A stretch of DNA of 26,906 nt. Source: Actinomycetota bacterium. GTDB lineage: Bacteria > Actinomycetota > Thermoleophilia > UBA2241. Position numbers and translations under genes: made by a program. Numbering within the stretch: the stretch's first letter is position 1; each line of letters starts with the position of its first letter. The stretch spans positions 2,566 through 29,471 of the forward strand of contig PLTW01000118.1 in assembly GCA_003164655.1 (NCBI GenBank). The letters are read 5' to 3'. The notes under the pieces are model-generated. The model searched no databases and was not told the origin of the DNA. It worked only from the letters and a program-made list of their open reading frames with translations. Positions 16,236 to 23,490 of the stretch are shown piece after piece.

Positions 16236-16709
16236 ATGCAGACGATGCTCAAAGTCACTCGACCCCGCTACTCCCGCGAACGCTTTCAGGGTTCACTGAA
16301 AGGTCTCATGGAAGAGCGCCACCTCAGCTACCGCCAGCTGGCCTACAAGACGCAGCTCTCGGCCGGCTACCTGAACCACCTCACCAAGGGCACGCGGCCG
16401 GTGCCGGCCGATCCCGTCATGTGCACGATCGCCACGGCCCTCTGCGTCGAGCCCGACTTCTTTCTCGAGTACCGGCTGCGCCAGGTCGCCGATGTCCTGG
16501 ACGCCTCGACCCAGCTTATCGACGCGCTCTACAGCGTGCTGCTGCTCCACACACCGTTCTCCGACGACATCAAGGCCCTGCTCGAACGGTCCGGCAACGG
16601 GAACGGGCTCGGCGCCGGTAATGGGCACGGCAACGGTAATGGGCACGGCAACGGTAATGGGCACGGCAATGGCAACGGCGACTCGCGGGCGCGCAGCTTC
16701 GCGGTCTGA
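16236..16709 (+). CDS. XRE-type helix-turn-helix regulator with a Gly-Asn-His repeat tail
   Basis: A 157-residue DNA-binding protein. Residues about 15-75 form an XRE/Cro fold: LSYRQLAYKTQLSAGYLNHL is the helix-turn-helix, followed by TKGTRPVPADPVMCTIATAL, with CVEPDFFLEYRL closing the domain. A helical segment (VADVLDASTQLIDALYSVLL) may dimerise. The last 35 residues are a low-complexity tail of GNGHGN units encoded by an 18-base tandem repeat. Its targets are unknown. It is a single-gene unit between proS and a terminator, with a WhiG-like promoter in front, so it may be a WhiG-regulon regulator. ATG 16245 is an alternative start. It could also repress itself through the palindrome at 16200-16213. 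Confidence 0.85.
   Translation: MQTMLKVTRPRYSRERFQGSLKGLMEERHLSYRQLAYKTQLSAGYLNHLTKGTRPVPADPVMCTIATALCVEPDFFLEYRLRQVADVLDASTQLIDALYSVLLLHTPFSDDIKALLERSGNGNGLGAGNGHGNGNGHGNGNGHGNGNGDSRARSFAV
16617..16670 (+). repeat. Three tandem 18-base repeats in the XRE gene
   Basis: GGTAATGGGCACGGCAAC occurs at 16617-16634, again at 16635-16652, and at 16653-16670 with one end change (AAC to AAT). Each unit encodes GNGHGN, so copy-number changes would keep the frame and alter only tail length. Confidence 0.92.
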
Positions 16710-16736
16710 CCTCGTGCGACACCCGATGTACAGCTT

Positions 16737-16767
16737 GCGACCGGCAGTGCCCGGTCGCTTCTGGTTT
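16737..16767 (+). terminator. Intrinsic terminator after the XRE gene
   Basis: GCGACCGG (16737-16744) and CCGGTCGC (16751-16758) form a perfect 8-bp stem with a six-base loop, followed by TTCTGGTTT. It begins 27 bases after the stop codon. The T-run is short and broken. Confidence 0.55.
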
Positions 16768-16873
16768 GAGCGCCCGAAGGCCGGGACCAGAGTGGGGGAG
16801 AGGCGGGGGACGGCGAGCTCGTTGCGACCGCAGCACGGCGCTGCGCCGAGAGATAAAGCCCCCGCAAAGAGAT

Positions 16874-16951
16874 TGGTCGGCGTGGCCAGATTCGAACTGG
16901 CGACCCCTAGTCCCCCAGACTAGTGCGCTAACCAGGCTGCGCCACACGCCG
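16874..16951 (-). tRNA. tRNA-Pro, anticodon GGG
   Basis: On the minus strand the acceptor arms CGGCGTG and CACGCCG pair fully. The D-arm is GGCGCAGCCTGGTTAGCGC, the anticodon arm is CTAGT-CTGGGGG-ACTAG (anticodon GGG, reading CCC/CCU), and the T-arm contains GTTCGAAT. The discriminator is A, and CCA follows directly in the DNA (16876-16874), so the 3' end appears to be encoded. It has no intron. It is transcribed towards the XRE gene. Confidence 0.96.
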
Positions 16952-16969
16952 ATCGCGGAACGAGGCCGT

Positions 16970-16978
16970 AGTGTAGCA
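16970..16978 (-). promoter_or_regulatory. Extended -10 promoter of tRNA-Pro
   Basis: On the minus strand TGCTACACT is an extended -10 (TG-N-TACACT), about 18 bases before the tRNA 5' end. No good -35 is seen. The same TACACT hexamer stands before pgsA on the other strand. Confidence 0.5.
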
Positions 16979-17030
16979 CAACGAAAGCTCGCTCGGCAGC
17001 GCCTGCGCGGCCACGCGCCGGTGCCCGGCG

Positions 17031-17074
17031 GACGGCGCGGGCGGGCGGCGACAAGCCGCCCCGCCCGCGCCGTC
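17031..17074. repeat. Long GC hairpin between the tRNA-Pro and pgsA promoters
   Basis: Bases 17031-17049 pair with 17055-17074 over 19 positions with one bulged base and a five-base loop. It lies directly before the pgsA -10 and covers where a -35 would be. There is no U-tract in either direction. Confidence 0.8.
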
Positions 17075-17077
17075 CTG

Positions 17078-17083
17078 TACACT
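17078..17083 (+). promoter_or_regulatory. Candidate -10 of pgsA giving a leaderless mRNA
   Basis: TACACT ends seven bases before ATG 17091, so transcription should begin at or next to the start codon. No Shine-Dalgarno is present. Leaderless mRNAs are common in actinobacteria. Confidence 0.45.
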
Positions 17084-17090
17084 ACGCAGC

Positions 17091-17645
17091 ATGTCGCGCC
17101 GCATGATCCCCAACGCCATAACGATCGGCCGCCTGTGCGCTCTGCCTCTCTTTCTGTGGGTGTACAGCCGCCAGGCGCCGGGGGCGAGCTGGCCAGCGGC
17201 GATCCTCGTCCTGGTCCTGGCGCTGTCGGACGTGCTCGACGGCTGGCTCGCGCGCCGCTATCACTGGCAGAGCGACCTGGGGCGCGTACTCGACCCCGTG
17301 ACCGACCGCATCCTCTTTTTGTTCCTGGTCGGCGCCCTGCTGCTGTTCGGCGTCCTGCCCTGGTGGGCGGTCGTGCCGCTGATCGTGCGCGACGGCCTCA
17401 TGCTGGCCGGCTCGGCGTTGATGCTGTTCCATTATCACGAGAAGCCGAGCATCATGAGGGGCGGCAAGCTGGCCAACTTCACGCTGGTCTGCGGCATCCA
17501 GTTCTTTATCATCAACGTGCGCGTCGTCGCCTGGCCGGTGTACGTCGCCGGCGCCACGTTGTACGTGGTCACCGGGTTTCGCTACATCTGGCGGGAGCTT
17601 CTGCGCTGGAAGCGCTCGCGGCCGACGTCGGCCGCGGTGTCCTAG
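17091..17645 (+). CDS. pgsA: CDP-alcohol phosphatidyltransferase, PgsA-like
   Basis: Membrane enzyme that replaces CMP of CDP-diacylglycerol with an alcohol, most likely glycerol 3-phosphate. The family motif DG-x2-AR-x8-G-x3-D-x3-D is complete: DGWLARRYHWQSDLGRVLDP, then VTD (about residues 48-70). Four to five hydrophobic helices make up the rest of the 184 residues. It uses the product of CdsA at 5574. Related cardiolipin or phosphatidylinositol phosphate synthases share the motif, so the acceptor is a family-level guess. The N-terminus MSRRMIPNAITIGRLCALPL fits the PgsA type. Confidence 0.85.
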   Translation: MSRRMIPNAITIGRLCALPLFLWVYSRQAPGASWPAAILVLVLALSDVLDGWLARRYHWQSDLGRVLDPVTDRILFLFLVGALLLFGVLPWWAVVPLIVRDGLMLAGSALMLFHYHEKPSIMRGGKLANFTLVCGIQFFIINVRVVAWPVYVAGATLYVVTGFRYIWRELLRWKRSRPTSAAVS

Positions 17646-17692
17646 CAACCGTCACCGGCGCCGCCGACAGACGGCAGCGCGCCGCCGGCTTC

Positions 17693-17701
17693 TGGTACTA
17701 T
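17693..17701 (+). promoter_or_regulatory. Extended -10 promoter of the nucleotidyltransferase/mutase fusion
   Basis: TGGTACTAT is TG-N-TACTAT, 53 bases before TTG 17755 and 47 bases after the pgsA stop, so this gene probably has its own start site. Confidence 0.5.
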
Positions 17702-17754
17702 CAGCTCATGCCGCCCCTGCCAAAGCCGCGTCCTACTGAACCGACGGGAGACCC

Positions 17755-20271
17755 TTGCGCGCCGTCGTGATGGCCGGGGGAGAGGGGACGCGTCTGCGGC
17801 CGCTCACGAGCAACCAGCCCAAGCCGATGGTGCCGGTGGCCAACAAGCCGTGCATGGAGCACATCGTCGAGCTGCTCAAGCGGCACGGGATCGAAGACAT
17901 CGTCGTGACCCTCGCCTTTCTGCCCAAGGCCATCCGCGACTACTTCGGCGACGGCAGCGAGCTGGGCGTGAACATGAACTACTCTGTCGAACAGGTGCCG
18001 CTCGGCACCGCCGGCAGCGTCAAGAATGCCGAGGAGCTGCTCGGCGAGCGCTTCATCGTGATCTCGGGCGACGCGCTCACCGACTTCGACCTCACCGCGG
18101 TCATCGCCGAGCACGAGCGTCGCGGGGCCATGGTGACGATCGTCCTCAAGCACGTCGAGAATCCGCTCGAGTTCGGCGTAGTCGTGATCAACGACGAAGG
18201 CCGAGTCGAGCGGTTCCTCGAAAAGCCGACGTGGGGGCAGGTATTCTCGGACACGGTCAACACCGGCATCTACGTGCTCGAGCCCGAGATCTTCAACTAC
18301 ATCCCGGCAGGACAGGCGTACGACTTCAGCCAGGAGCTGTTCCCCAAGCTCTTCGAGCTCGGCAAGCCGCTCTACGGCACGGTCGCCGACGGCTACTGGC
18401 AGGACATCGGCAGCCTTGGCCAGTACCTCGCCGCCAACCGCGACGTGCTCGACGGCAAGGTGCAGGCCGCGATACCGGGGATCCGCCTCGAGAACGACAT
18501 CTACATCGGCGAGAACGTCAGCATCGAGTCGCTCGACCATGTGACGGGACCGGCCGTGATCGGCAACTACGCCAAGATCGACCGCAACGCCCGTATCGGA
18601 GCCTACACCGTGATGGGCAGCAACGTGGTCGTCAAGGACCACGCCGAAACGCGCTTCAGCGTGATCGACGCCAACACCTACGTCGGCTCCGCGGCGAAGG
18701 TCTACGGCGCCATCATCGGCAAGAACTGCGACATCAAACCGGGCGCGACCATCAGCGAAGGCGCCGCCATCGGCGACGAGTGCGTCATCGGTGAGCAGGC
18801 ATCGATCGCCCCCGACGTCAAGATCTATCCGTTCAAGACCGTCGAGTCGGGCGCCCAGATCAACTCGAGCATCATCTGGGAGTCGCGCGGCACGGCCCAG
18901 CTGTTCGGCAAGGACGGCGTCGTCGGGCTCATCAACGTCGATATCACCGCCGAGCTCGGCCTCAAGCTGGCGCTGGCCTACGGCACCACCCTGCCCAAAG
19001 GCGCCAAGGTCGTCACCAGTCGCGACGCCCACCCGGCCTCGCGGGTCATCAAGCGCGCCATCATCAGCGGCCTGAACTCCACCAGCGTCGATGTCCGCGA
19101 TCTGCGGGTGAGCTCGGCGGCCGTCAATCGTTTTGAGATCAAGGGCGGCAACGCCCAGGGCGGCATCCATGTGCGCATCTCGAGCTGGGACCCGGAGGTC
19201 GTGCAGATCCAGGTGTTCGAGCCGCCCGGCATTCCCATCAGCGAGAAGACCCAGAAGAACATCGAGAAGTACTACGGTCGCCAAGACTTCCGGCGCGCCT
19301 TCTACACTGAGATGGGCCGCATCCAGTTTCCCGACCGGGCGCACGAAACCTACATGCGCGGCCTCACAGGTTCGTGGGACACCGAGCTGATCCGCTCCCG
19401 CGGCTACCGCCTCGTGATCGACTACTCCTACTCGCCGGTGGCGCTCGTCCTGCCGCTCGTGCTGCCCTACCTGAACGCCGAGGTCATTTCGCTGCACGCC
19501 TTCACTGACGAGCAGAAGACGAGCGTGGGACCGACCGAGCTGGGCGTCAACATCGCCGACGTGCAGCGCCTGGTGAAGGTCATGGGCGCCGATCTCGGCG
19601 CGGTCATCGACCCGGGCGCCGAGCGGCTGTACCTGGTCGACGAGCTGGGGCAGGAGATCCCGCTCGAGAAGACCCTGCTGCTCTTCGTACGCCTGGTGGC
19701 CGGGGCGCTGCCCAAGGGCCGCAAAATCGCCCTGCCGCTGACCGTCACGCGCCTGGCCGAACAGATGGCCGCGCCCTTCGGCATCGAGATCGAGCGCACC
19801 AAGGTGTCGCTGCCGGCCCTCATGGAAGCGGCCACCGCCGACGACGTCGCCTTCGCCGGAGCTATCGGCGGCGGGTACATCTTTCCCGAGTTCCTGCCCG
19901 CCTTCGACGCGCTCATGAGTCTTGGCAAGCTGCTCGAGCTGCTGGCACCGAGCGCCGTACCGCTCTCTGAGCAGGTCGCCGGCATTCCCTCGAGCACGCT
20001 GGTCCACAAGACGGTCGGCTGCCCGTGGTCGCTCAAGGGCACCGTCATGCGCACGGTCACCGAAGAGCTGCAGCGCGGCGACGGGCACGACCTCAGCCTG
20101 CTCGACGGCATCAAGGTCTTCTACAAGGGCGGCTGGGCGCAGATCCTGCCCGATGCCGACGAAGCGCTGTTTCACCTCTACGCCGAGGGCGTCGACATCG
20201 ACGCCTCCGAGCAGATGGCGGATGGCTTTGTCGCCAGGGTCCGCGCGGTGATCGCCGCCAAGACCGATTAG
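17755..20271 (+). CDS. Sugar-phosphate nucleotidyltransferase fused to a degenerate phosphomannomutase domain
   Basis: The 838-residue protein has three parts. Residues 1-235 are a nucleotidyltransferase: MRAVVMAGGEGTRLRPLT binds the nucleotide, KPMVPV follows, and SGDALTDFDL holds the metal Asp. Residues about 245-375 are left-handed beta-helix hexapeptide repeats (IGENVSIESL, IGNYAKIDRNARIGAYTVMG). Residues about 375-838 align with phosphomannomutase/phosphoglucomutase, but every active-site loop is altered: ISSWDP (475-480) for TASHNP, DPGAER (619-624) for DGDGDR, AIGGGY (703-708) for GEXSGH, and LPDADEA (798-804) for RPSGTEP. It is commonly called mannose-1-phosphate guanylyltransferase; the actual sugar is not provable here. 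TTG 17755 is set by GGGAG upstream. It likely supplies nucleotide sugar for surface glycans, with a regulatory or structural mutase half. Confidence 0.9.
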   Translation: MRAVVMAGGEGTRLRPLTSNQPKPMVPVANKPCMEHIVELLKRHGIEDIVVTLAFLPKAIRDYFGDGSELGVNMNYSVEQVPLGTAGSVKNAEELLGERFIVISGDALTDFDLTAVIAEHERRGAMVTIVLKHVENPLEFGVVVINDEGRVERFLEKPTWGQVFSDTVNTGIYVLEPEIFNYIPAGQAYDFSQELFPKLFELGKPLYGTVADGYWQDIGSLGQYLAANRDVLDGKVQAAIPGIRLENDIYIGENVSIESLDHVTGPAVIGNYAKIDRNARIGAYTVMGSNVVVKDHAETRFSVIDANTYVGSAAKVYGAIIGKNCDIKPGATISEGAAIGDECVIGEQASIAPDVKIYPFKTVESGAQINSSIIWESRGTAQLFGKDGVVGLINVDITAELGLKLALAYGTTLPKGAKVVTSRDAHPASRVIKRAIISGLNSTSVDVRDLRVSSAAVNRFEIKGGNAQGGIHVRISSWDPEVVQIQVFEPPGIPISEKTQKNIEKYYGRQDFRRAFYTEMGRIQFPDRAHETYMRGLTGSWDTELIRSRGYRLVIDYSYSPVALVLPLVLPYLNAEVISLHAFTDEQKTSVGPTELGVNIADVQRLVKVMGADLGAVIDPGAERLYLVDELGQEIPLEKTLLLFVRLVAGALPKGRKIALPLTVTRLAEQMAAPFGIEIERTKVSLPALMEAATADDVAFAGAIGGGYIFPEFLPAFDALMSLGKLLELLAPSAVPLSEQVAGIPSSTLVHKTVGCPWSLKGTVMRTVTEELQRGDGHDLSLLDGIKVFYKGGWAQILPDADEALFHLYAEGVDIDASEQMADGFVARVRAVIAAKTD

Positions 20272-20287
20272 GCGCCGCTGCGGCGCC
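20271..20287 (+). terminator. 17-base palindrome after the fusion gene, possible terminator
   Basis: GGCGCCGC-T-GCGGCGCC begins on the last base of the stop codon. It can form a tight hairpin, but no T-run follows, so it would be a weak or factor-assisted terminator. Confidence 0.35.
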
Positions 20288-20406
20288 GACATGTCAAGCC
20301 TGCCGCCGGTCGTCCGATAGATACGTATGTGGACGTTCCTACAGGCGGGCGCGAGCGCTGCGGCGGACCTTGACCGAGCGGCCGGCGCCGTCCCGCGGAC
20401 CGAGGC

Positions 20407-22176
20407 ATGACCGAACCCGTTGATCAGACACCAGGTGTGAGCGGCGCCGCGGCGCCGCGGCGGCGGCGCGCGCTGGCCGCCGTGGTGGCGGCCGGCGTTC
20501 TTGTCGCGGTAGCCTTCACGGCGCTCGGCGCGCTGCAGGCCTACCTGTACGAGCGCGTGCCGTTCGGGGTGACGGTGGGCGGCCTCAGCCTGGCCGGCGA
20601 CACGGCCGCCGGGGCCCGGGCGGCCGTCGCCCATCAGCTCGCCGCCCGCGACCTTTCCAGTGTAGTGCTGCAGACCAGGGAGGGTCCGCTCACTCTCACG
20701 CTGGCCGACCTCGGGCTGGCGATCGACGTTGGCGCCACCGCGCGGCGGGCGGCGTCGCACGGCCGTCTCGACGTGTTCGGCCTGCATCCCTGGTACGGGG
20801 TCGGCGGGGCGATCGAGCCGGTCCTGCGGTTCGATTCGTCCGCCTTTCAGGCCGGTCTGCAGAAGATCGCAGCGGCCGCCGAGAGCGCGCCTCGCGACGC
20901 CACGCTGCGTCTCGTCGGCGACACGGTGGACGTGCGACCGTCGAGCACCGGTCTCGCCATCGACGAGGCGAGTCTCGAAGCGCAGCTCGTGCAGGCGCTG
21001 TCGAGCTGGCGACGGTTCGAGGGTCCGCTGCCCCTGACGGCGGCGCAACCGGCGGTCGACACCGACGCCGCGCGGACGGCCGCAACCCAGGCGTCGACCT
21101 ACCTGAGCACGCCGCTGCGGCTGCGGTTCCGCGCACGAGAGATCGACTTGAGCCCGGCGCAGATGGCGGCCATGCTGTCGGTCAGCACCGGCCCAGGCGC
21201 CGCCACGTCGCCGCTGACTTTCGACAACCCCCGGGGCCGGGCCACGCTGCTCCGCCTCTTCGCGTTCATCGAGACGCCCGCCGTGGACGCAACGGTCGTG
21301 GTGAAGGGCAAGAAGGTGTTCATCGCGCGCAGCCGAGAGGGCTATGGACTGGACATGGCGCGGCTGCTGGCTGACATGGACTACACCGCCAGCCAGCCGG
21401 GCCTGCGCGAGGTCGTCGTGCCCATGACGACGCTGGAGCCGACGATCACCACCGATCAGCTCCTGGCGCTCGGCCTCGACGGTCTGGGCTCCCGTTTTAC
21501 GACCTACTACGACCAGACCAACAAGCCCCGGGCCCAGAACATCATGCAGGCCGCCAAGCTGGTCGACGGCGCCGTCATCAAGCCCGGGGCGGTCTTCTCG
21601 TTGAACGACACGCTCGGCCCGCGCACGGTGAACCGCGGCTTCGACTACGCTCCGGTCATTGATAACGGCGTCCTGCGGCTCGGCGTGGGGGGCGGGCTGT
21701 GCCAGTTCGCCACGACGCTCTTCAACGCCGCCTTCTTTGCCGGCCTGCCGATCGTCGAGCGCCATCCGCACGACTTCTTCATCGACCACTACCCGATCGG
21801 CCGCGATGCCCAGGTCGCCTACGGCTCGCAGGACTTGAGATTCGCAAACGACACCGGCCACGCGCTGCTGGTGCGCTGCTGGGCGGGGGGCGGGCAGGTC
21901 ACCGTCGTCCTGGCAGGCAGCACGGGCCGCACGGTCACCTACACGACCTCGCCGTTCTACGACATGAAGCCGGCGAGCACGTCGCGCAGCCATCCGCGGG
22001 TCATCACCGACGACACTCTCGCGCGCGGCATCATCGTCTACGAGCAAGGTTTCGATGGGCGCACGGTCAAGGTCGTACGAACTGTCAAAGATGGTAATCG
22101 GGTGCGCTCGACCGAGACATTCGTGTCGACCTACGCGCCCAAGGACTGGATCGAGCGCATCGGCACGAAGGGCTAG
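20407..22176 (+). CDS. VanW-family membrane-anchored protein with peptidoglycan-binding-like repeats
   Basis: A 589-residue protein of unknown exact role, found near vancomycin-resistance and spore or cell-wall genes in other bacteria. A basic N-terminus and one hydrophobic helix (AALAAVV-like, about residues 22-45) anchor it, with the rest outside. Two repeats (about 50-180 and 200-340) look like PG_binding_4 domains. The VanW core runs from about 355 to 500 (FTTYYDQTNKPRAQNI, IKPGAVFSLNDTLGPRTVNR, GGGLCQFATTLFNAAFFAGL, ERHPHDFFIDHYPIGRDAQV). The end (about 525-575) resembles a G5-like strand domain. ATG 20407 has a poorly spaced GAGG. It stands alone between the fusion gene and the convergent mglA. 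Confidence 0.88.
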   Translation: MTEPVDQTPGVSGAAAPRRRRALAAVVAAGVLVAVAFTALGALQAYLYERVPFGVTVGGLSLAGDTAAGARAAVAHQLAARDLSSVVLQTREGPLTLTLADLGLAIDVGATARRAASHGRLDVFGLHPWYGVGGAIEPVLRFDSSAFQAGLQKIAAAAESAPRDATLRLVGDTVDVRPSSTGLAIDEASLEAQLVQALSSWRRFEGPLPLTAAQPAVDTDAARTAATQASTYLSTPLRLRFRAREIDLSPAQMAAMLSVSTGPGAATSPLTFDNPRGRATLLRLFAFIETPAVDATVVVKGKKVFIARSREGYGLDMARLLADMDYTASQPGLREVVVPMTTLEPTITTDQLLALGLDGLGSRFTTYYDQTNKPRAQNIMQAAKLVDGAVIKPGAVFSLNDTLGPRTVNRGFDYAPVIDNGVLRLGVGGGLCQFATTLFNAAFFAGLPIVERHPHDFFIDHYPIGRDAQVAYGSQDLRFANDTGHALLVRCWAGGGQVTVVLAGSTGRTVTYTTSPFYDMKPASTSRSHPRVITDDTLARGIIVYEQGFDGRTVKVVRTVKDGNRVRSTETFVSTYAPKDWIERIGTKG

Positions 22177-22218
22177 GACGAGGCGTCTCGCCGGCCGGAC
22201 CTCGCCGGGGAGCGCCGC

Positions 22219-22797
22219 TCAGGCCGTCTTGGCGATGACCTGCTTGCAGACGAGCTTCAGCGTCTCGAACACTCCAAGCCCGCTGACTGCACAGGCCTCG
22301 ATGACCGACGACTGGGTGTGGTTGAGGAGCTCGTTTAGGTCTTCGACCGAGAAGATGTCGGTGAGGTCGCGCTTGTTCATCTGGATGACGAAGCCCAGCT
22401 TGGGGAGGTCGTCGCCCTGGGAGATCAGGTTGTCCCAGAGGTTGAGATAGCTTTCGACGTTCTCGTCGAGTCTGGTGATCTGCGAGTCGGCGACGAAGAT
22501 GACGCCGTCGACGCCCTGCAGGACCAGCTTGCGGCTGGCGTTGTAGTAGCTCTGGCCGGGCACCGTGTACAGATGAAAGCGCGTCTGCATGCCTTTGACG
22601 GTGCCCAGACTCAGGGGCAGGAAGTCAAAGTACAGGGTGCGCTCCTCTTCGGTGGCGATCGAGACGAGCTTGCCGCGCGCCGACGGGTTGATCTTACGGT
22701 GAATGTACTGGATGTTAGTCGTCTTGCCACAAAGCCCGCAGCCGTAGTAGACGATCTTGTAGTTGATCTCGCGGGCGGCGAAGTTGATCAGCGGCAT
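22219..22797 (-). CDS. mglA: MglA-like small Ras-family GTPase
   Basis: MglA proteins are bacterial Ras-like switches that set cell polarity and drive gliding and type IV pilus motility in Myxococcus and Thermus. The 192-residue protein has the P-loop GCGLCGKT (residues 19-26), the switch region TVPGQSYYNASRKLVLQGVD with PGQ in place of the Ras DTAG motif, VADSQ, and NKRD (141-144) for guanine specificity. It starts one base after the stop of the roadblock gene, so the two are co-translated. A longer frame upstream of ATG 22797 is only an alternate frame of the roadblock gene. The GTP-binding residues look complete. Confidence 0.93.
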   Translation of the reverse strand: MPLINFAAREINYKIVYYGCGLCGKTTNIQYIHRKINPSARGKLVSIATEEERTLYFDFLPLSLGTVKGMQTRFHLYTVPGQSYYNASRKLVLQGVDGVIFVADSQITRLDENVESYLNLWDNLISQGDDLPKLGFVIQMNKRDLTDIFSVEDLNELLNHTQSSVIEACAVSGLGVFETLKLVCKQVIAKTA

Positions 22798-22798
22798 G

Positions 22799-23299
22799 TC
22801 AGGGCTGTCCCTCGAGGTCGGCGAACAGGTCGTCGATCGCCTTGCCGGCCGTCGCTTCGTAATCGTCGTCGACCGACAGCGCCTCGTTCTCTTCGTCGGA
22901 GCCCTCGAAGATCGGCCGCAGCACTTCGATCGCGCGCTGCGTGTAGAGGCGCACCTTGCCGACCTGGGTCTCGCGTCCGAAGGTGATGATGAGCAGGACC
23001 TGGTCGGAGACCTGGGAGACGTGGAGGTTGGAGGTCTTGCCTTCGTGGAAGAGCAGCGTGAACTCTCTCTCGTCGAGGATGCTGGCGAGCTGCTGGGTCG
23101 CGGCAAACGAGCTGGCGGCCAACGAAGCCAGCGAGAGCGTCTCGGGGTGGTAGTCGTCGGACGCGGTGGTGATCGGCTGGCCCGATGTCGAGATCAACGC
23201 CAGGAAGGTCGACCCGGTGACGTCTTTCAGCTTGCGCAGAAGGTCGTCGCAGAGGTCGAGCTGGCGGTCGTTGATGACGAGGCCTTTGCGCTTCGCCAC
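22799..23299 (-). CDS. mglB: Roadblock/LC7-domain protein, MglB-like GTPase-activating partner
   Basis: MglB homologues are roadblock-fold dimers that act as GTPase-activating proteins for MglA. The 166-residue protein contains the fold at about residues 15-135 (VTGSTFLALISTSGQPITTA, ASLAASSFAATQQLASIL, LLFHEGKTSNLHVSQVSDQV, LLIITFGRETQVGKVRLYT) and an acidic C-terminus. GTG 23299 follows AAAGGAG at 23308-23313 (minus strand). It is the first gene of a two-gene operon with mglA and is divergent from a DUF4388 gene. Other roadblock proteins act in sensing, but adjacency to mglA makes the MglB role likely. Confidence 0.88.
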   Translation of the reverse strand: MAKRKGLVINDRQLDLCDDLLRKLKDVTGSTFLALISTSGQPITTASDDYHPETLSLASLAASSFAATQQLASILDEREFTLLFHEGKTSNLHVSQVSDQVLLIITFGRETQVGKVRLYTQRAIEVLRPIFEGSDEENEALSVDDDYEATAGKAIDDLFADLEGQP

Positions 23300-23336
23300 G
23301 CGGGTCTCCTTTCGGCACGGGGCGCCCTATGCGCGG

Positions 23337-23345
23337 AGTATATCA
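23337..23345 (-). promoter_or_regulatory. Extended -10 promoter of mglBA
   Basis: On the minus strand TGATATACT is a near-ideal extended -10. It is 37 bases before GTG 23299. No -35 is clear, as is usual for extended -10 promoters. Confidence 0.6.
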
Positions 23346-23454
23346 GGATGGTCCGCCGCGGGAGCGCCTGCGTTTTACCCCGTGAGTATCGTCGTTTCGG
23401 GGCGCGAACTGAAGCGTGGCGCGGAGCGACGCGGCGGGGGGCAGGGCGAGCACG

Positions 23455-23463
23455 TGGTAGACT
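23455..23463 (+). promoter_or_regulatory. Extended -10 promoter of the DUF4388 gene
   Basis: TGGTAGACT (TG-N-TAGACT) lies 27 bases before ATG 23491, with GGAG at 23482-23485. It is divergent from the mglBA promoter about 110 bases away. Confidence 0.45.
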
Positions 23464-23490
23464 CGAGGTCGTAAGCAAAGGCGGAGCACG

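Noticed and set aside
16836..16848. CGGCG-CTG-CGCCG as a terminator for tRNA-Pro
   Set aside because: A five-bp stem only, with no T-run on the minus strand.
17701..22047. A 1448-codon open frame on the minus strand
   Set aside because: It lies entirely antisense to the nucleotidyltransferase/mutase fusion and VanW genes, both with clear domains. GC-rich codon bias removes stops from one antisense frame; the translation is a low-complexity Asp/Val/Arg/His mix with no domain.
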